This document shows positions 37,453 through 45,067 of a DNA stretch of 64,000 nt, in pieces. The notes below the pieces were generated by a model. It saw nothing but the letters and a program-made list of their open reading frames with translations. It was not told the origin of the DNA and made no database searches. The stretch is from Flavobacterium pectinovorum (GTDB lineage: Bacteria > Bacteroidota > Bacteroidia > Flavobacteriales > Flavobacteriaceae): the NCBI RefSeq assembly GCF_006438875.1, contig NZ_RCZH01000008.1, positions 124,001-188,000 of the forward strand, given 5' to 3'. A program made the position numbers and the translations under genes. Every line of letters begins with the position of its first letter. The stretch's first letter is position 1.

Positions 37453-39501
37453 ATGAAAAAAATACATACTTTTTTAATCCTTTTATTCCTGACTGGAATT
37501 ATGCAAGCACAAGATCGTCCACAACCAAAACCAGGCGCTTCGCCAGTAGTCAATATCAAAAAACCACAAACTTTTGTTTTGGCAAACGGAATGAAGGTTT
37601 TGGTAGTTGAAAATCATAAATTACCAAGAGTTAGTTTCAATCTTACCTTAGACAATGCTCCTTTTACAGAAGGAAATAAAAAAGGTGTTGACGAATTAAC
37701 CAGCAGTTTAATTGGTAACGGAACTAAAAAAACGGCTAAAGAAGCTTTTAACGAAGAGATTGATTTTTATGGTGCAAACATCAATTTCACCTCTTCTGGC
37801 GCTTATGCAAGTTCACTTTCTAAATATTCAGGACGTGTTTTAGAGCTTTTAGCCGAAGGTGCTTTACAGCCTAATTTTACACAAACGGAGTTTGATAAAG
37901 AAAAAGCAAAATTAATTGAAGGGCTTAAAGCCGATGAAAAAAGCGTTCCTGCAATTGCAAATCGCGTAGTTGATGTTTTAGCTTTTGGAAAAAATAATCC
38001 ATCTGGAGAATATCTTTCTGAAGAAACGGTAAAAAACGTTACTCTTGCAGATGTTCAGGCAAATTATGCAACATATTTTGTTCCTGAAAACGCTTATTTA
38101 GTAATCATTGGAGATATTAAATTTAAAGAAACAAAAGCAGCAGTAGAAAAACTTTTTAGCGGATGGAAAAAACAAGCTGCTCCAAAAAATACATATCCAA
38201 ATCCGGAGAATGTATCTAAACTTCAAATTGATTTTGTAGATGTTCCAAATGCGGTTCAATCTGAAATTTCATTAGTAAATACGGTAAATTTAAAAATGAG
38301 CGATCCTGATTTTTTCCCTGCTGTAATCGCAAATCAGATTCTTGGAGGAGATTTCAATAGTTACCTAAACATGAATTTACGTGAGCAACACGCCTGGACA
38401 TACGGTGCAAGTTCAAACATTGGAACTGGAAAATACACTACTAAATTCAAAGCTTCATCAGCAGTTAGAAACACCGTTACAGATAGCGCTGTAGTTCAAT
38501 TTATAAAAGAAATCAAAAGAATCAGAACTGAAAAAGTTTCTGAAGATGTTCTAAAAAATGTAAAAGCCGGATATATTGGCCGATTTGTAATGCAGGTTGA
38601 AAAACCGCAAACTGTTGCCAGATACGCCTTGAACATTGAGACAGAAAAACTTCCTGCTGATTTCTACGAAAAATACATTCAAACCATCAATAATGTAAGT
38701 GCCGATGATATTAATCGTGTTGCCAACAAATATTTCTTATTAGACAATATGAGAATTGTAATTGTTGGAAAAGGTACAGATGTTATTCCCGGTTTAGAAA
38801 AAACACAAATTCCTATTTACTATTTTGACAGATACGGAAATCCAGTTGAAAAACCTGCCACTTCAAAAGAAGTTCCTGCGGGAATTACAGCAAAAACTGT
38901 TTTTGAGAATTATCTTAAAGCAATTGGTGGAGAAAAAGCAGTTTCTACTGTAAAAACATTGGCAATGAACGGAACAACAACGATTCCGCAAGCTCCTACT
39001 CCTTTGACTTTTACTTCTAAATTAGATTCAAAAGGAAAAATGATGGTTTCTCTGGCAATGGGAACAATGAATTTAATGAAACAAGTTGTTAACGATAAAG
39101 GTGCTTATATAGAGCAACAAGGACAACGCAAAAATCTTGAAGGCGATGATCTTAAAGAAATGAAAGCAAACGCTGCTCCTTTTGAAGAATTACAACTAGT
39201 AAAAAGAACAGATTTAAAAGTAGACAGAATCGAACCTATAAATGGAAGCGATGCTTATGCAATAAAAGATGGCAAAACTACTTATTTCTACGATGTTAAA
39301 TCAGGATTGAAAGTAGCAGAATCTAAAGTTCGCGAACAAGCCGGAAAATCGTCTACACAAATCACAAACTTCAATGATTATAAAGAAGTAAAAGGAATAA
39401 AAGTTCCTTTTAATCTGATTCAGAATGTAGGTTTTGAATTGGATATTAAAATGTCTGACATCAAGATTAACGAAGGAGTTTCTGACGCAGATTTTTTGTA
39501 G
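37453..39501 (+). CDS. M16 family peptidase, inactive partner subunit
   Basis: A 682-residue M16-like protein with signal peptide (ending GIMQAQ). At the position of the zinc motif it reads NKKGVDELTSSLIGNG, so HxxEH is lost and the subunit cannot bind the catalytic zinc. The typical inactive-subunit R/Y pair region (MNLREQHAWTYGA) is present and usually contacts substrate. An extra C-terminal domain of about 200 residues (from TAKTVFENYLKAIGG) resembles outer-membrane lipoprotein-carrier-like repeats; its role is uncertain. It pairs with the gene upstream. Confidence 0.92.
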   Translation: MKKIHTFLILLFLTGIMQAQDRPQPKPGASPVVNIKKPQTFVLANGMKVLVVENHKLPRVSFNLTLDNAPFTEGNKKGVDELTSSLIGNGTKKTAKEAFNEEIDFYGANINFTSSGAYASSLSKYSGRVLELLAEGALQPNFTQTEFDKEKAKLIEGLKADEKSVPAIANRVVDVLAFGKNNPSGEYLSEETVKNVTLADVQANYATYFVPENAYLVIIGDIKFKETKAAVEKLFSGWKKQAAPKNTYPNPENVSKLQIDFVDVPNAVQSEISLVNTVNLKMSDPDFFPAVIANQILGGDFNSYLNMNLREQHAWTYGASSNIGTGKYTTKFKASSAVRNTVTDSAVVQFIKEIKRIRTEKVSEDVLKNVKAGYIGRFVMQVEKPQTVARYALNIETEKLPADFYEKYIQTINNVSADDINRVANKYFLLDNMRIVIVGKGTDVIPGLEKTQIPIYYFDRYGNPVEKPATSKEVPAGITAKTVFENYLKAIGGEKAVSTVKTLAMNGTTTIPQAPTPLTFTSKLDSKGKMMVSLAMGTMNLMKQVVNDKGAYIEQQGQRKNLEGDDLKEMKANAAPFEELQLVKRTDLKVDRIEPINGSDAYAIKDGKTTYFYDVKSGLKVAESKVREQAGKSSTQITNFNDYKEVKGIKVPFNLIQNVGFELDIKMSDIKINEGVSDADFL

Positions 39502-39584
39502 AAAGGTTTGTAGAAAGGTTCAAAGTTTCAAAGGCTCAGAGGTTCAAAGGTTTTTGAATCGCTGAGTTTTTAAGATTTCTAAAA

Positions 39585-39622
39585 GCTTTGTCAAAGTTTA
39601 AACTTTGACAAAGCCTTTTTTT
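39585..39622 (+). terminator. terminator of the M16 operon, 30-bp perfect palindrome
   Basis: Bases 39585-39614 form a 15-base-pair perfect palindrome centred on GTTTAAAC and are followed by CTTTTTTTT. The arm CTTTGTCAAAGTTT is also the beginning of the inverted repeat at 33319. Confidence 0.9.
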
Positions 39623-39639
39623 TATTTATACAGTTTTTT

Positions 39640-39738
39640 GTCATTTCGACGCAAGGAGAAATCACACACGTAACTCGACAAAGATTGGCGATTTTGCATG
39701 TGGAATTTCAAGTGCGATTTCTCCTCCGTCGAAATGAC
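39640..39738. repeat. dispersed palindromic repeat family A, copy 2
   Basis: Ends GTCATTTCGAC/GTCGAAATGAC; the core contains ACTCGACAAAGATTGGCGA, shared exactly with copy 3. The 39502-40109 gap is entirely terminator and repeats. Confidence 0.88.
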
Positions 39739-39754
39739 AAGATTGGGTTTTTAT

Positions 39755-39823
39755 TGCGAATGATGGATTAAAATCCATCTCTACAATATATTTTGTTCCT
39801 GCGGAACTGCTAAAAATCCATGG
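39755..39823 (+). repeat. dispersed repeat family B, copy 2
   Basis: TGCGAATGATGGATTAAAAT through TATTTTGTTCCTGCGGAAC to CTAAAAATCC; identical over most of its length to 39958-40024. Confidence 0.88.
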
Positions 39824-39832
39824 TTTGTTTTT

Positions 39833-39940
39833 GTCATTTCGATCGAAAAGAGAAATCGCATGCGTAACTCGACAAAGATTGGCGATTTTGCATGCGTCCC
39901 GAAGCTTCGGGATAGTGCGATTTCTCCTCCGTCGAAATGA
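39833..39940. repeat. dispersed palindromic repeat family A, copy 3
   Basis: As copy 2 but with the 16-base palindrome TCCCGAAGCTTCGGGA (39897-39912) inserted near its middle. Copies 2 and 3 with their adjoining family B elements form a tandem duplication of about 200 bases. Confidence 0.88.
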
Positions 39941-39957
39941 TAAGATTGGGTTTTGAT

Positions 39958-40024
39958 TGCGAATGATGGATTAAAATCCATCTCTACAATATATTTTGTT
40001 CCTGCGGAACTGCTAAAAATCCGT
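39958..40024 (+). repeat. dispersed repeat family B, copy 3
   Basis: Near-identical to 39755-39823; second half of the A-B tandem duplication. Confidence 0.88.
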
Positions 40025-40067
40025 GATTCGTTTTCTTATTTTTGACAAGATTGTGCAATCTCTATGA

Positions 40068-40107
40068 AAAAAAGAAAGGCTGTCAATTACGGCAGCCTTT
40101 CTTTTTT
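40068..40107. terminator. terminator of the small-protein gene
   Basis: Perfect 15-base stem AAAAAAGAAAGGCTG/CAGCCTTTCTTTTTT around TCAATTACGG, immediately beyond the stop of the minus-strand gene at 40110. Confidence 0.9.
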
Positions 40108-40109
40108 CA

Positions 40110-40343
40110 TCATTCAACATCCAAATAAGGATTTAGAATTTCGGCTAATTCATTCAGCCAAAAAAAACCGTTTTCAAGATTTTTTTTATCAATCTCCAAG
40201 GTTTCACATTCGTGCATTAAACTTAAAGCAACCATGTAATTCATTTGTCGAATTGTCTTTGCCATAAATTTAACGTCGATAGAATTGTTGAAAAAATCTG
40301 CTAATCTCAATTCTGTTTCTTTTGAAAGGGTGTTTGTACTCAT
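40110..40343 (-). CDS. small conserved-looking protein, unknown function
   Basis: A 77-residue protein starting at the ATG at 40343 (MSTNTLSKETELRLADFF). It is predicted all-helical, acidic and soluble, with no signal peptide. I do not recognise the family. Support for it being real: balanced composition, a strong terminator directly after its stop, and a structured leader element ending 23 bases before its start. The overlapping frame on the other strand has none of these. Confidence 0.7.
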   Translation of the reverse strand: MSTNTLSKETELRLADFFNNSIDVKFMAKTIRQMNYMVALSLMHECETLEIDKKNLENGFFWLNELAEILNPYLDVE

Positions 40344-40365
40344 AATCAATACTTTTAGGAAATAT

Positions 40366-40447
40366 AAAACCCGTATAGCTAAGGTGTCCTACGCTGTAAA
40401 GAAAGCGTTACGGTTGTTTCCAATACCGCCACCATACCACACGGGCA
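40366..40447 (-). ncRNA. structured RNA candidate, copy 1 (possible leader or sRNA)
   Basis: Read on the minus strand. Outer stem CCCGTGTGG (40445-40437) with CTATACGGG (40378-40370), nine pairs with two G-U; inner stem GGTG/CACC; a hairpin TTG-GAAA-CAA with a GNRA-type tetraloop; and a hairpin ACGCT/AGCGT. This is a multi-branched fold followed by TTTTATAT. It is homologous to 40547-40629. The Flavo-1 RNA class is one possible identity but was not verified. A 25-codon frame (40389-40466) runs through it and has no counterpart with a start in copy 2. Confidence 0.55.
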
Positions 40448-40546
40448 AGAATTTTTTCGCATTCATAAACTTTACTTTTAGGACTGCGAAGATACCTTAA
40501 AACTTTCTTATAAGTAAGAATTTTCAATCATTAATTAAAAAATTAT

Positions 40547-40629
40547 AAAAACCGCATCCCTAAGCTATCCCACGGTGTTCAAGGCGTTGCCGTTGTTTCC
40601 AATACTGCAAACTACAATACAGGTGTTTT
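40547..40629 (-). ncRNA. structured RNA candidate, copy 2
   Basis: Minus-strand homologue of 40366-40447. Both share the GTATTGGAAACAAC block with its GAAA tetraloop and the following AACGC and GGA-A boxes; the inner stem is AGTT/AGCT instead of GGTG/CACC, keeping pairing. The outer stem is weaker. A T-rich run follows (GGTTTTTATAATTTTTTAA), so it could end transcription by itself. Confidence 0.5.
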
Positions 40630-40645
40630 CTTTGTAAAAAGTATC

Positions 40646-40742
40646 TCATTTCGACGAAGAAGAAATCACACGAGAAACTCCGCGCCCAAAATCGCCAATC
40701 TTTGTCGAATACCTGATGTGATTTCTCCTTCGTCGAAATGAC
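40646..40742. repeat. dispersed palindromic repeat family A, copy 4 (inverted core)
   Basis: TCATTTCGACGAAGAAGAAA to CTTCGTCGAAATGA. The internal ATCGCCAATCTTTGTCGA is the complement of the core in copies 2 and 3, so the element lies in the opposite orientation. Confidence 0.85.
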
Positions 40743-40798
40743 ATACTTATTCGTCGAAACAACAAACTTAACGAAAATTTTTACAGGACAATGAGTCC

Positions 40799-40882
40799 TA
40801 GCCCCGATAGAAGTGGAAATCCTTTTGTGGCGGGGTTCGCCACAAAAGATTGAAACGTATAGCGGGATTAGCTCCTAAAAAA
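40799..40882 (+). repeat. dispersed structured repeat family C, copy 2
   Basis: Matches 26724-26806 with few changes. The hairpin CTTTTGTGGCG/CGCCACAAAAG (40822-40832 with 40838-40848) is kept; the outer stem TAGAAG/CTCCTA has one mismatch. Confidence 0.88.
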
Positions 40883-40936
40883 TATTAGAATCCGAAAGAT
40901 ATTTAACAAAAACCATTTCACATTTGACTACCAAAA

Positions 40937-41803
40937 CTACTTTTTAGCCGATAAATAAACTCCAATTAAAATAATAAATGCACCAAAAAACTGAATTGGC
41001 GTTAGCATTTCGTTATCCAATAATCCCCAGAAAAATGCTACTATCGGAATTAAATAGGTCACCGATGTTGCAAATACAGGTGATGACATTTGTATTAGTT
41101 TAAAGAACAAAACATTCGCAATTCCTGTTCCCAGAACTCCTAAAATCATTACAAATAAGATAGAATGTTGTGTGACATCAAAATTTATTCTTTGAGGAAT
41201 ATCTGTAGTACTTAAAATGATTAATGCCGGAAGAAGTAAAACTGCAAAGTTTCCTGTTGTTATGCTTACAGAATTTAAATCTGACAAATATTTCTTGATT
41301 AAATTGACGTTTATTGCGTAACAAAGTGTAGCAATTACTACCAGAATTACATAATAATAGTTTTGTCCGGGATGTGATGAAGCTCCGCTTAAAACCAGTA
41401 ATAAACACCCAACCAGACCCACAAAAACTCCGAGAACTTGTCTTTTTTGAAATTGGATTCCGAAAACAAGAATCCCTAAAACAAGTGTATTCAAAGGCGT
41501 GAGTGAATTCAAAATAGCGACTATCGAGCTATCAACTTCGGTTTCGGCAATTGCAAAAAGATAAGCTGGCGTAAAGGTCCCAAAAACTGAAGTTAAAGCA
41601 ACAAATTTCCATTGACGACGCGAAATTTTCTTTAAACTTTTAAAACCTACAATCAACAAAAACACAGCTGCAAAAATAATTCGGAATGAGCCAACTTGAA
41701 CAGCGGTTAATCCGACTAATCCTCTTTTGATTAAAATGAAAGAACTTCCCCAAATTAGTGAAAGAACCAATAAATAAGCCCACTTTAATTGTTTTGCATC
41801 CAT
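40937..41803 (-). CDS. EamA/DMT family transporter
   Basis: Inner-membrane drug/metabolite transporter of about 288 residues with ten helices in two EamA repeats (first GLVGLTAVQVGSFRIIFA, second ending GAFIILIGVYLSAKK). The start at 41803 (MDAKQLKWAYLL) is preferred over the open 12-codon extension because it places the first helix at the usual distance. Substrate unknown; relatives export metabolites or amino acids. A family C repeat ends about 55 bases past its stop, and no separate terminator was found. Confidence 0.9.
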   Translation of the reverse strand: MDAKQLKWAYLLVLSLIWGSSFILIKRGLVGLTAVQVGSFRIIFAAVFLLIVGFKSLKKISRRQWKFVALTSVFGTFTPAYLFAIAETEVDSSIVAILNSLTPLNTLVLGILVFGIQFQKRQVLGVFVGLVGCLLLVLSGASSHPGQNYYYVILVVIATLCYAINVNLIKKYLSDLNSVSITTGNFAVLLLPALIILSTTDIPQRINFDVTQHSILFVMILGVLGTGIANVLFFKLIQMSSPVFATSVTYLIPIVAFFWGLLDNEMLTPIQFFGAFIILIGVYLSAKK

Positions 41804-41903
41804 AAATACTATTTTGATGCAAATTTGTACTATTTTCACGAACTAACCTCTTGATTTTTGCTAATTTTGCAACAAACATTTTTGATAACTAAAATCATAT
41901 ATA

Positions 41904-42281
41904 ATGAAATTCACAAAAATCGTAGCATCATTAGCAATTGCAGGTTTAGTATTGGTAAGCTGCAAAAAAGAAGAAGATAAAAATTTAGCGAATATAAAAC
42001 CCGTAGCAGACGTTTCAAAAGAACACAAAGCAATCGCAGCCGAAAATGTACAAACGGCAAGTTTTGAAATCGAAGGAATGACTTGCGCAATGGGATGTGC
42101 AAAAACAATCGAAAAAGAATTAGCTGATTTAGACGGCGTAGAAAAAGCAACTGTTGATTTTGATAAAAAAACGGCGACTGTTGTATTTGATAAAACAGTT
42201 CAAAACCAAGATAATTTCACAAAAGTTGTTCAGGCAACGGGAGACGGAAAAACTTATAAAGTTTTGAATATTAAATCGTAA
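41904..42281 (+). CDS. heavy-metal-associated (HMA) domain lipoprotein
   Basis: A 125-residue exported protein. The lipobox LVSC (Cys20) anchors it in a membrane, then a short linker leads to one HMA ferredoxin-like domain (about 52-122). The metal motif reads GMTCAMGC (Cys61, Cys65), a C-x3-C rather than the standard C-x2-C. It probably binds a soft metal such as Cu(I) or Zn outside the cytoplasm; the ion is not deducible. No metal-transport P-type ATPase gene is nearby. A -7-like TAATTTTG lies at 41862-41869. Confidence 0.9.
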   Translation: MKFTKIVASLAIAGLVLVSCKKEEDKNLANIKPVADVSKEHKAIAAENVQTASFEIEGMTCAMGCAKTIEKELADLDGVEKATVDFDKKTATVVFDKTVQNQDNFTKVVQATGDGKTYKVLNIKS

Positions 42282-42367
42282 TTAAATCAATATATTAGGA
42301 TTTATAAGTCTCTGAAAAAACAACCATAAAAAACATTGTTGTTTAAAATAACAACTTAATTAAAATT

Positions 42368-42598
42368 ATGGAAAATGTATATATTTTAGAACATATTTAC
42401 GAAATAAAAGAAGTAGAAGAAGTAAAATTTATTGGTGTATTTAGCAGATATGAAGAAGCAAAATCCGTAGTACAAAAATTAAAAGACTTACCCGGCTTTA
42501 ATAAATTTGACGAGAAGTGCTTGGTAATAAACGAATGCAAATTAAATCATTATGAATGGACTTCTGGATTTATAAATTGGGAAGAAGCTAATAAATAG
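42368..42598 (+). CDS. small DUF7336-like protein
   Basis: A 76-residue cytoplasmic protein, MENVYILEHIYE at the start and KLKDLPGF in the middle, with the pattern of the DUF7336 family (short alpha/beta proteins of unknown function, often near toxin/immunity or phage genes). A terminator follows. It could be the last member of a two-gene unit with the HMA lipoprotein (86-base gap), but separate transcription is as likely. Confidence 0.7.
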   Translation: MENVYILEHIYEIKEVEEVKFIGVFSRYEEAKSVVQKLKDLPGFNKFDEKCLVINECKLNHYEWTSGFINWEEANK

Positions 42599-42645
42599 CT
42601 TTCCAATAGTTAAAAACTAGAGGATTTAATCCTTTATTAAAACAT

Positions 42646-42680
42646 AAAAAAGGCGCTCAAAATTTGAACGCCCTTTTTTA
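42646..42680. terminator. bidirectional terminator between the DUF7336-like gene and gldD
   Basis: AAAAAAGGCG, TCAAA/TTTGA and CGCCCTTTTTT form one stem with single-base bulges; the A and T runs suit both directions. Confidence 0.85.
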
Positions 42681-42693
42681 TGTCTTGATTTTT

Positions 42694-43254
42694 CTATTTC
42701 CACTTCAAAGTTTCCATAAGTCTTTGCATATCATTCTTGATATAACTCGCCGCTGGCATAACAGAATCAAAATTAGGTTTAGCATAAAAATATACTGACC
42801 CTGTTATAAAATGTTTTGTACTGTCTGTTACGTAAAATTGTGAGTTTGTAGCCGCATTTCCATCAACTTGATAAAACATTCCGTAAACCTTTTTTTGCGG
42901 GTTTAAAAACGGCTGTTCTAATATATCGTCAGCTTTGATAACGTGCTCATAAGTTAGCTTCTGAGCGTCTTTAAGTAATTTTTCAATATTACCATTTACA
43001 GGTTTGTATGTCAGGTAAATTGTGGCTTTCATTTTAGGATATGTAATCGCAAATCCGCAATCTTTTTCACCTTTGATAATCGCTGCTTCGTTCATTTCAA
43101 AAGTAAACGGGCAATTGTTCTCAAAACTAACATATCTTGCTTCTGGATAATCTAAACGTAGGAAACTTGCTGGTTTTGGCACTACGTCATCTTTACAACT
43201 CAAAACCGTTAATGTTAGTAAAATCGTCGCTATCGAAAGTATTCTTTTGAGCAT
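42694..43254 (-). CDS. gldD: gliding motility lipoprotein GldD
   Basis: Periplasm-facing lipoprotein needed for gliding and T9SS function in F. johnsoniae, 186 residues. Lipobox TVLSC (Cys20). Family features are RLDYPEARY, CPFTFEMNE and the C-terminal YIKNDMQRLMETLKW. It starts one base after the gldE stop, so translation is probably coupled; GldD and GldE are known to act together. It is the last gene of the mutY-ssb-gldE-gldD cluster. Confidence 0.96.
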   Translation of the reverse strand: MLKRILSIATILLTLTVLSCKDDVVPKPASFLRLDYPEARYVSFENNCPFTFEMNEAAIIKGEKDCGFAITYPKMKATIYLTYKPVNGNIEKLLKDAQKLTYEHVIKADDILEQPFLNPQKKVYGMFYQVDGNAATNSQFYVTDSTKHFITGSVYFYAKPNFDSVMPAASYIKNDMQRLMETLKWK

Positions 43255-43255
43255 T

Positions 43256-44551
43256 TTAATCTATTGTTACTTTTATTTGTTTTATACGCTTTTTGTCTAC
43301 TGTTTCTATTGTAAATATGCAGTTTTCAAAAGCTACTTTTTGATCTTTTTTGGGGAAATTACCCAGAATTTCCAGAATAAAACCTGCAAGTGTTTCTGCT
43401 TCGCCTTTGTGTGATTCAAAAACATCTTCATTGACATCTATAATTCTATAGAAATCTTTCATGTTAATCTTTCCTTCAAAAAGAAAATTTCTTTCATCGA
43501 TCTGAGAAAAATTCAAATTCTCATCGTCAAACTCATCACTTATATCTCCAACAATTTCCTCGATTACATCTTCTAAAGAAACCAAACCTGATGTTCCTCC
43601 ATATTCATCAACAACGATTGCCAAGTGACTTTTAAGGCTCTGAAAATCCTTTAACAAATTGTCTAATTTTTTATTCTCAGGGACAAAAAACGCTTCACGC
43701 ATTAAAGTTGTCCAATCAAATTCTTCTTTATCAATATGAGGCAATAAATCTTTTACGAATAAAACGCCTTCTATCTGATCAATATTATCACTATAAACAG
43801 GAATTCTTGAAAACCCTTTTTCGATTATTTTGGGATAAATAGAAGCAAATGATTCTGATATTTCTAATGCAAAAATATCAATTCTCGGACTCATAACCTG
43901 CTTAGTATCTGTATTTCCAAAAGAAACAATTCCCTCCAGAATTTTTTGTTCTTCACTTGATGTTCCTTCAGAATCTGTCAATTCCAGCGCTTGCGAAAGC
44001 TGATTTATCGAAAAACTATTCTTTTGTTTCCCCAATTTATTCTGCAAATAAAGTGTAACACTTCGCATTGGCAAACTTATTGGCGACAGTAATTTGTCTA
44101 AAACAGCGATTGGATAAGCAACGCGTTTTGCGAATTTTATATTGTTACGACTGGCATAAACTTTAGGCAGAACTTCTCCGAATAATAAAATCAGAAAAGT
44201 AACTAAAATTACTTCTAAAATAAATTTTAAAACTGGTGAAGATATTTGATCAAAGATATTTTGTCCAATAAAAGAGAATAAAATAACAACTCCAATATTC
44301 AGGAAATTGTTGGCAACCAATAATGTTGCAAGCAATTTTTTGGGTTTATCTAAAAGATTTGAAATAATTTTTCCTTTTGGGAAATTCTCATTTAAAGCAT
44401 CATCGATGTCTTTTTGAGATAGTGAAAAAAGTGCTACTTCGGCACCTGAAACGATTGCCGAAAAAAACAGCAAAATAAATATTCCGACAAAACCAATTAT
44501 TAAATTGATGTCTAGATTTGCAGATAAGAGTAAACTGGGCTCTGGGTCCAA
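43256..44551 (-). CDS. gldE: gliding motility membrane protein GldE (CNNM/CorC type)
   Basis: Inner-membrane protein of 431 residues. An N-terminal CNNM (DUF21) domain with about four helices (LIIGFVGIFILLFFSAIV first) is followed by two CBS domains (about 205-330, including FSRIPVYSDNIDQIEGVLFV and VVDEYGGTSGLVSLEDV) and a CorC/HlyC domain at the end. Relatives handle Mg2+ or Co2+ and bind adenine nucleotides in the CBS pair. The start codon is TTG with no in-frame ATG before the preceding stop; the start MDPEPS fits. Together with gldD it is a gliding gene. Confidence 0.95.
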   Translation of the reverse strand: MDPEPSLLLSANLDINLIIGFVGIFILLFFSAIVSGAEVALFSLSQKDIDDALNENFPKGKIISNLLDKPKKLLATLLVANNFLNIGVVILFSFIGQNIFDQISSPVLKFILEVILVTFLILLFGEVLPKVYASRNNIKFAKRVAYPIAVLDKLLSPISLPMRSVTLYLQNKLGKQKNSFSINQLSQALELTDSEGTSSEEQKILEGIVSFGNTDTKQVMSPRIDIFALEISESFASIYPKIIEKGFSRIPVYSDNIDQIEGVLFVKDLLPHIDKEEFDWTTLMREAFFVPENKKLDNLLKDFQSLKSHLAIVVDEYGGTSGLVSLEDVIEEIVGDISDEFDDENLNFSQIDERNFLFEGKINMKDFYRIIDVNEDVFESHKGEAETLAGFILEILGNFPKKDQKVAFENCIFTIETVDKKRIKQIKVTID

Positions 44552-44574
44552 ATTAAAAAATATTAGTTAAACAA

Positions 44575-45030
44575 TCAAAAAGGCAAGTCATTGATTGGTA
44601 AATCAGTAACAGGCATGCCTTCGTTAGTCGCGTCAAAGTTAGTACTTTTTGCGGATTCTGAATCGTGATTTGGCTTATGATTTCCAGTTTCTTTTTTGGT
44701 AGTCAAGAAAGTAAACTCGGTAACCTGAATTTCTGTAGTGTATTTTGTTGTACCATCTTCAGCCTGCCATTGACGCGATTTTATACGTCCTTCGATATAT
44801 ATTTTATCACCTTTGGATAAATATTTTTCACAAATTTCAGCAGCTTTATTGCGCACAACTAAGTTATGCCATTCTGTTGAAGTTATTTTTTCGGCAGTCG
44901 TTTTATTAATATAAACTTCGTTTGTAGCCAACTGAAAACGCCCAATGCAATTTCCTCCATCGAAATAATGCATTTTCACATCATCTCCCAAATGGCCAAT
45001 TAGCATCACTTTATTTAATGTTCCGTTCAT
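44575..45030 (-). CDS. ssb: single-stranded DNA-binding protein
   Basis: Cytoplasmic OB-fold protein, 151 residues, that coats single-stranded DNA in replication and repair. The OB fold (1-108) starts MNGTLNKVMLIGHLGDD and includes WHNLVVRNKAAEICEKYL and GDKIYIEGRIKSRQW. After a disordered linker the tail ends NDLPF, an acidic tip with DLPF that recruits partner proteins. It lies between mutY and gldE in one operon. Confidence 0.96.
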   Translation of the reverse strand: MNGTLNKVMLIGHLGDDVKMHYFDGGNCIGRFQLATNEVYINKTTAEKITSTEWHNLVVRNKAAEICEKYLSKGDKIYIEGRIKSRQWQAEDGTTKYTTEIQVTEFTFLTTKKETGNHKPNHDSESAKSTNFDATNEGMPVTDLPINDLPF

Positions 45031-45067
45031 AGTTTTGTAGTAGTATTTCCCTCAAAGATACATTTTT

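Noticed and set aside
39781..39981. 66-codon minus-strand reading frame
   Set aside because: It spans family A and B repeats that occur in several places in other frames, so it is not a gene.
40389..40466. 25-codon frame through the structured element copy 1 (MNAKKFLPVWYGGG start)
   Set aside because: The homologous copy has no in-frame start and differs by changes that keep RNA pairing, so an RNA is the better explanation. A leader peptide cannot be fully excluded.
40285..40500. 71-codon plus-strand reading frame
   Set aside because: It runs antisense through the start of the better-supported small gene and the structured RNA element.
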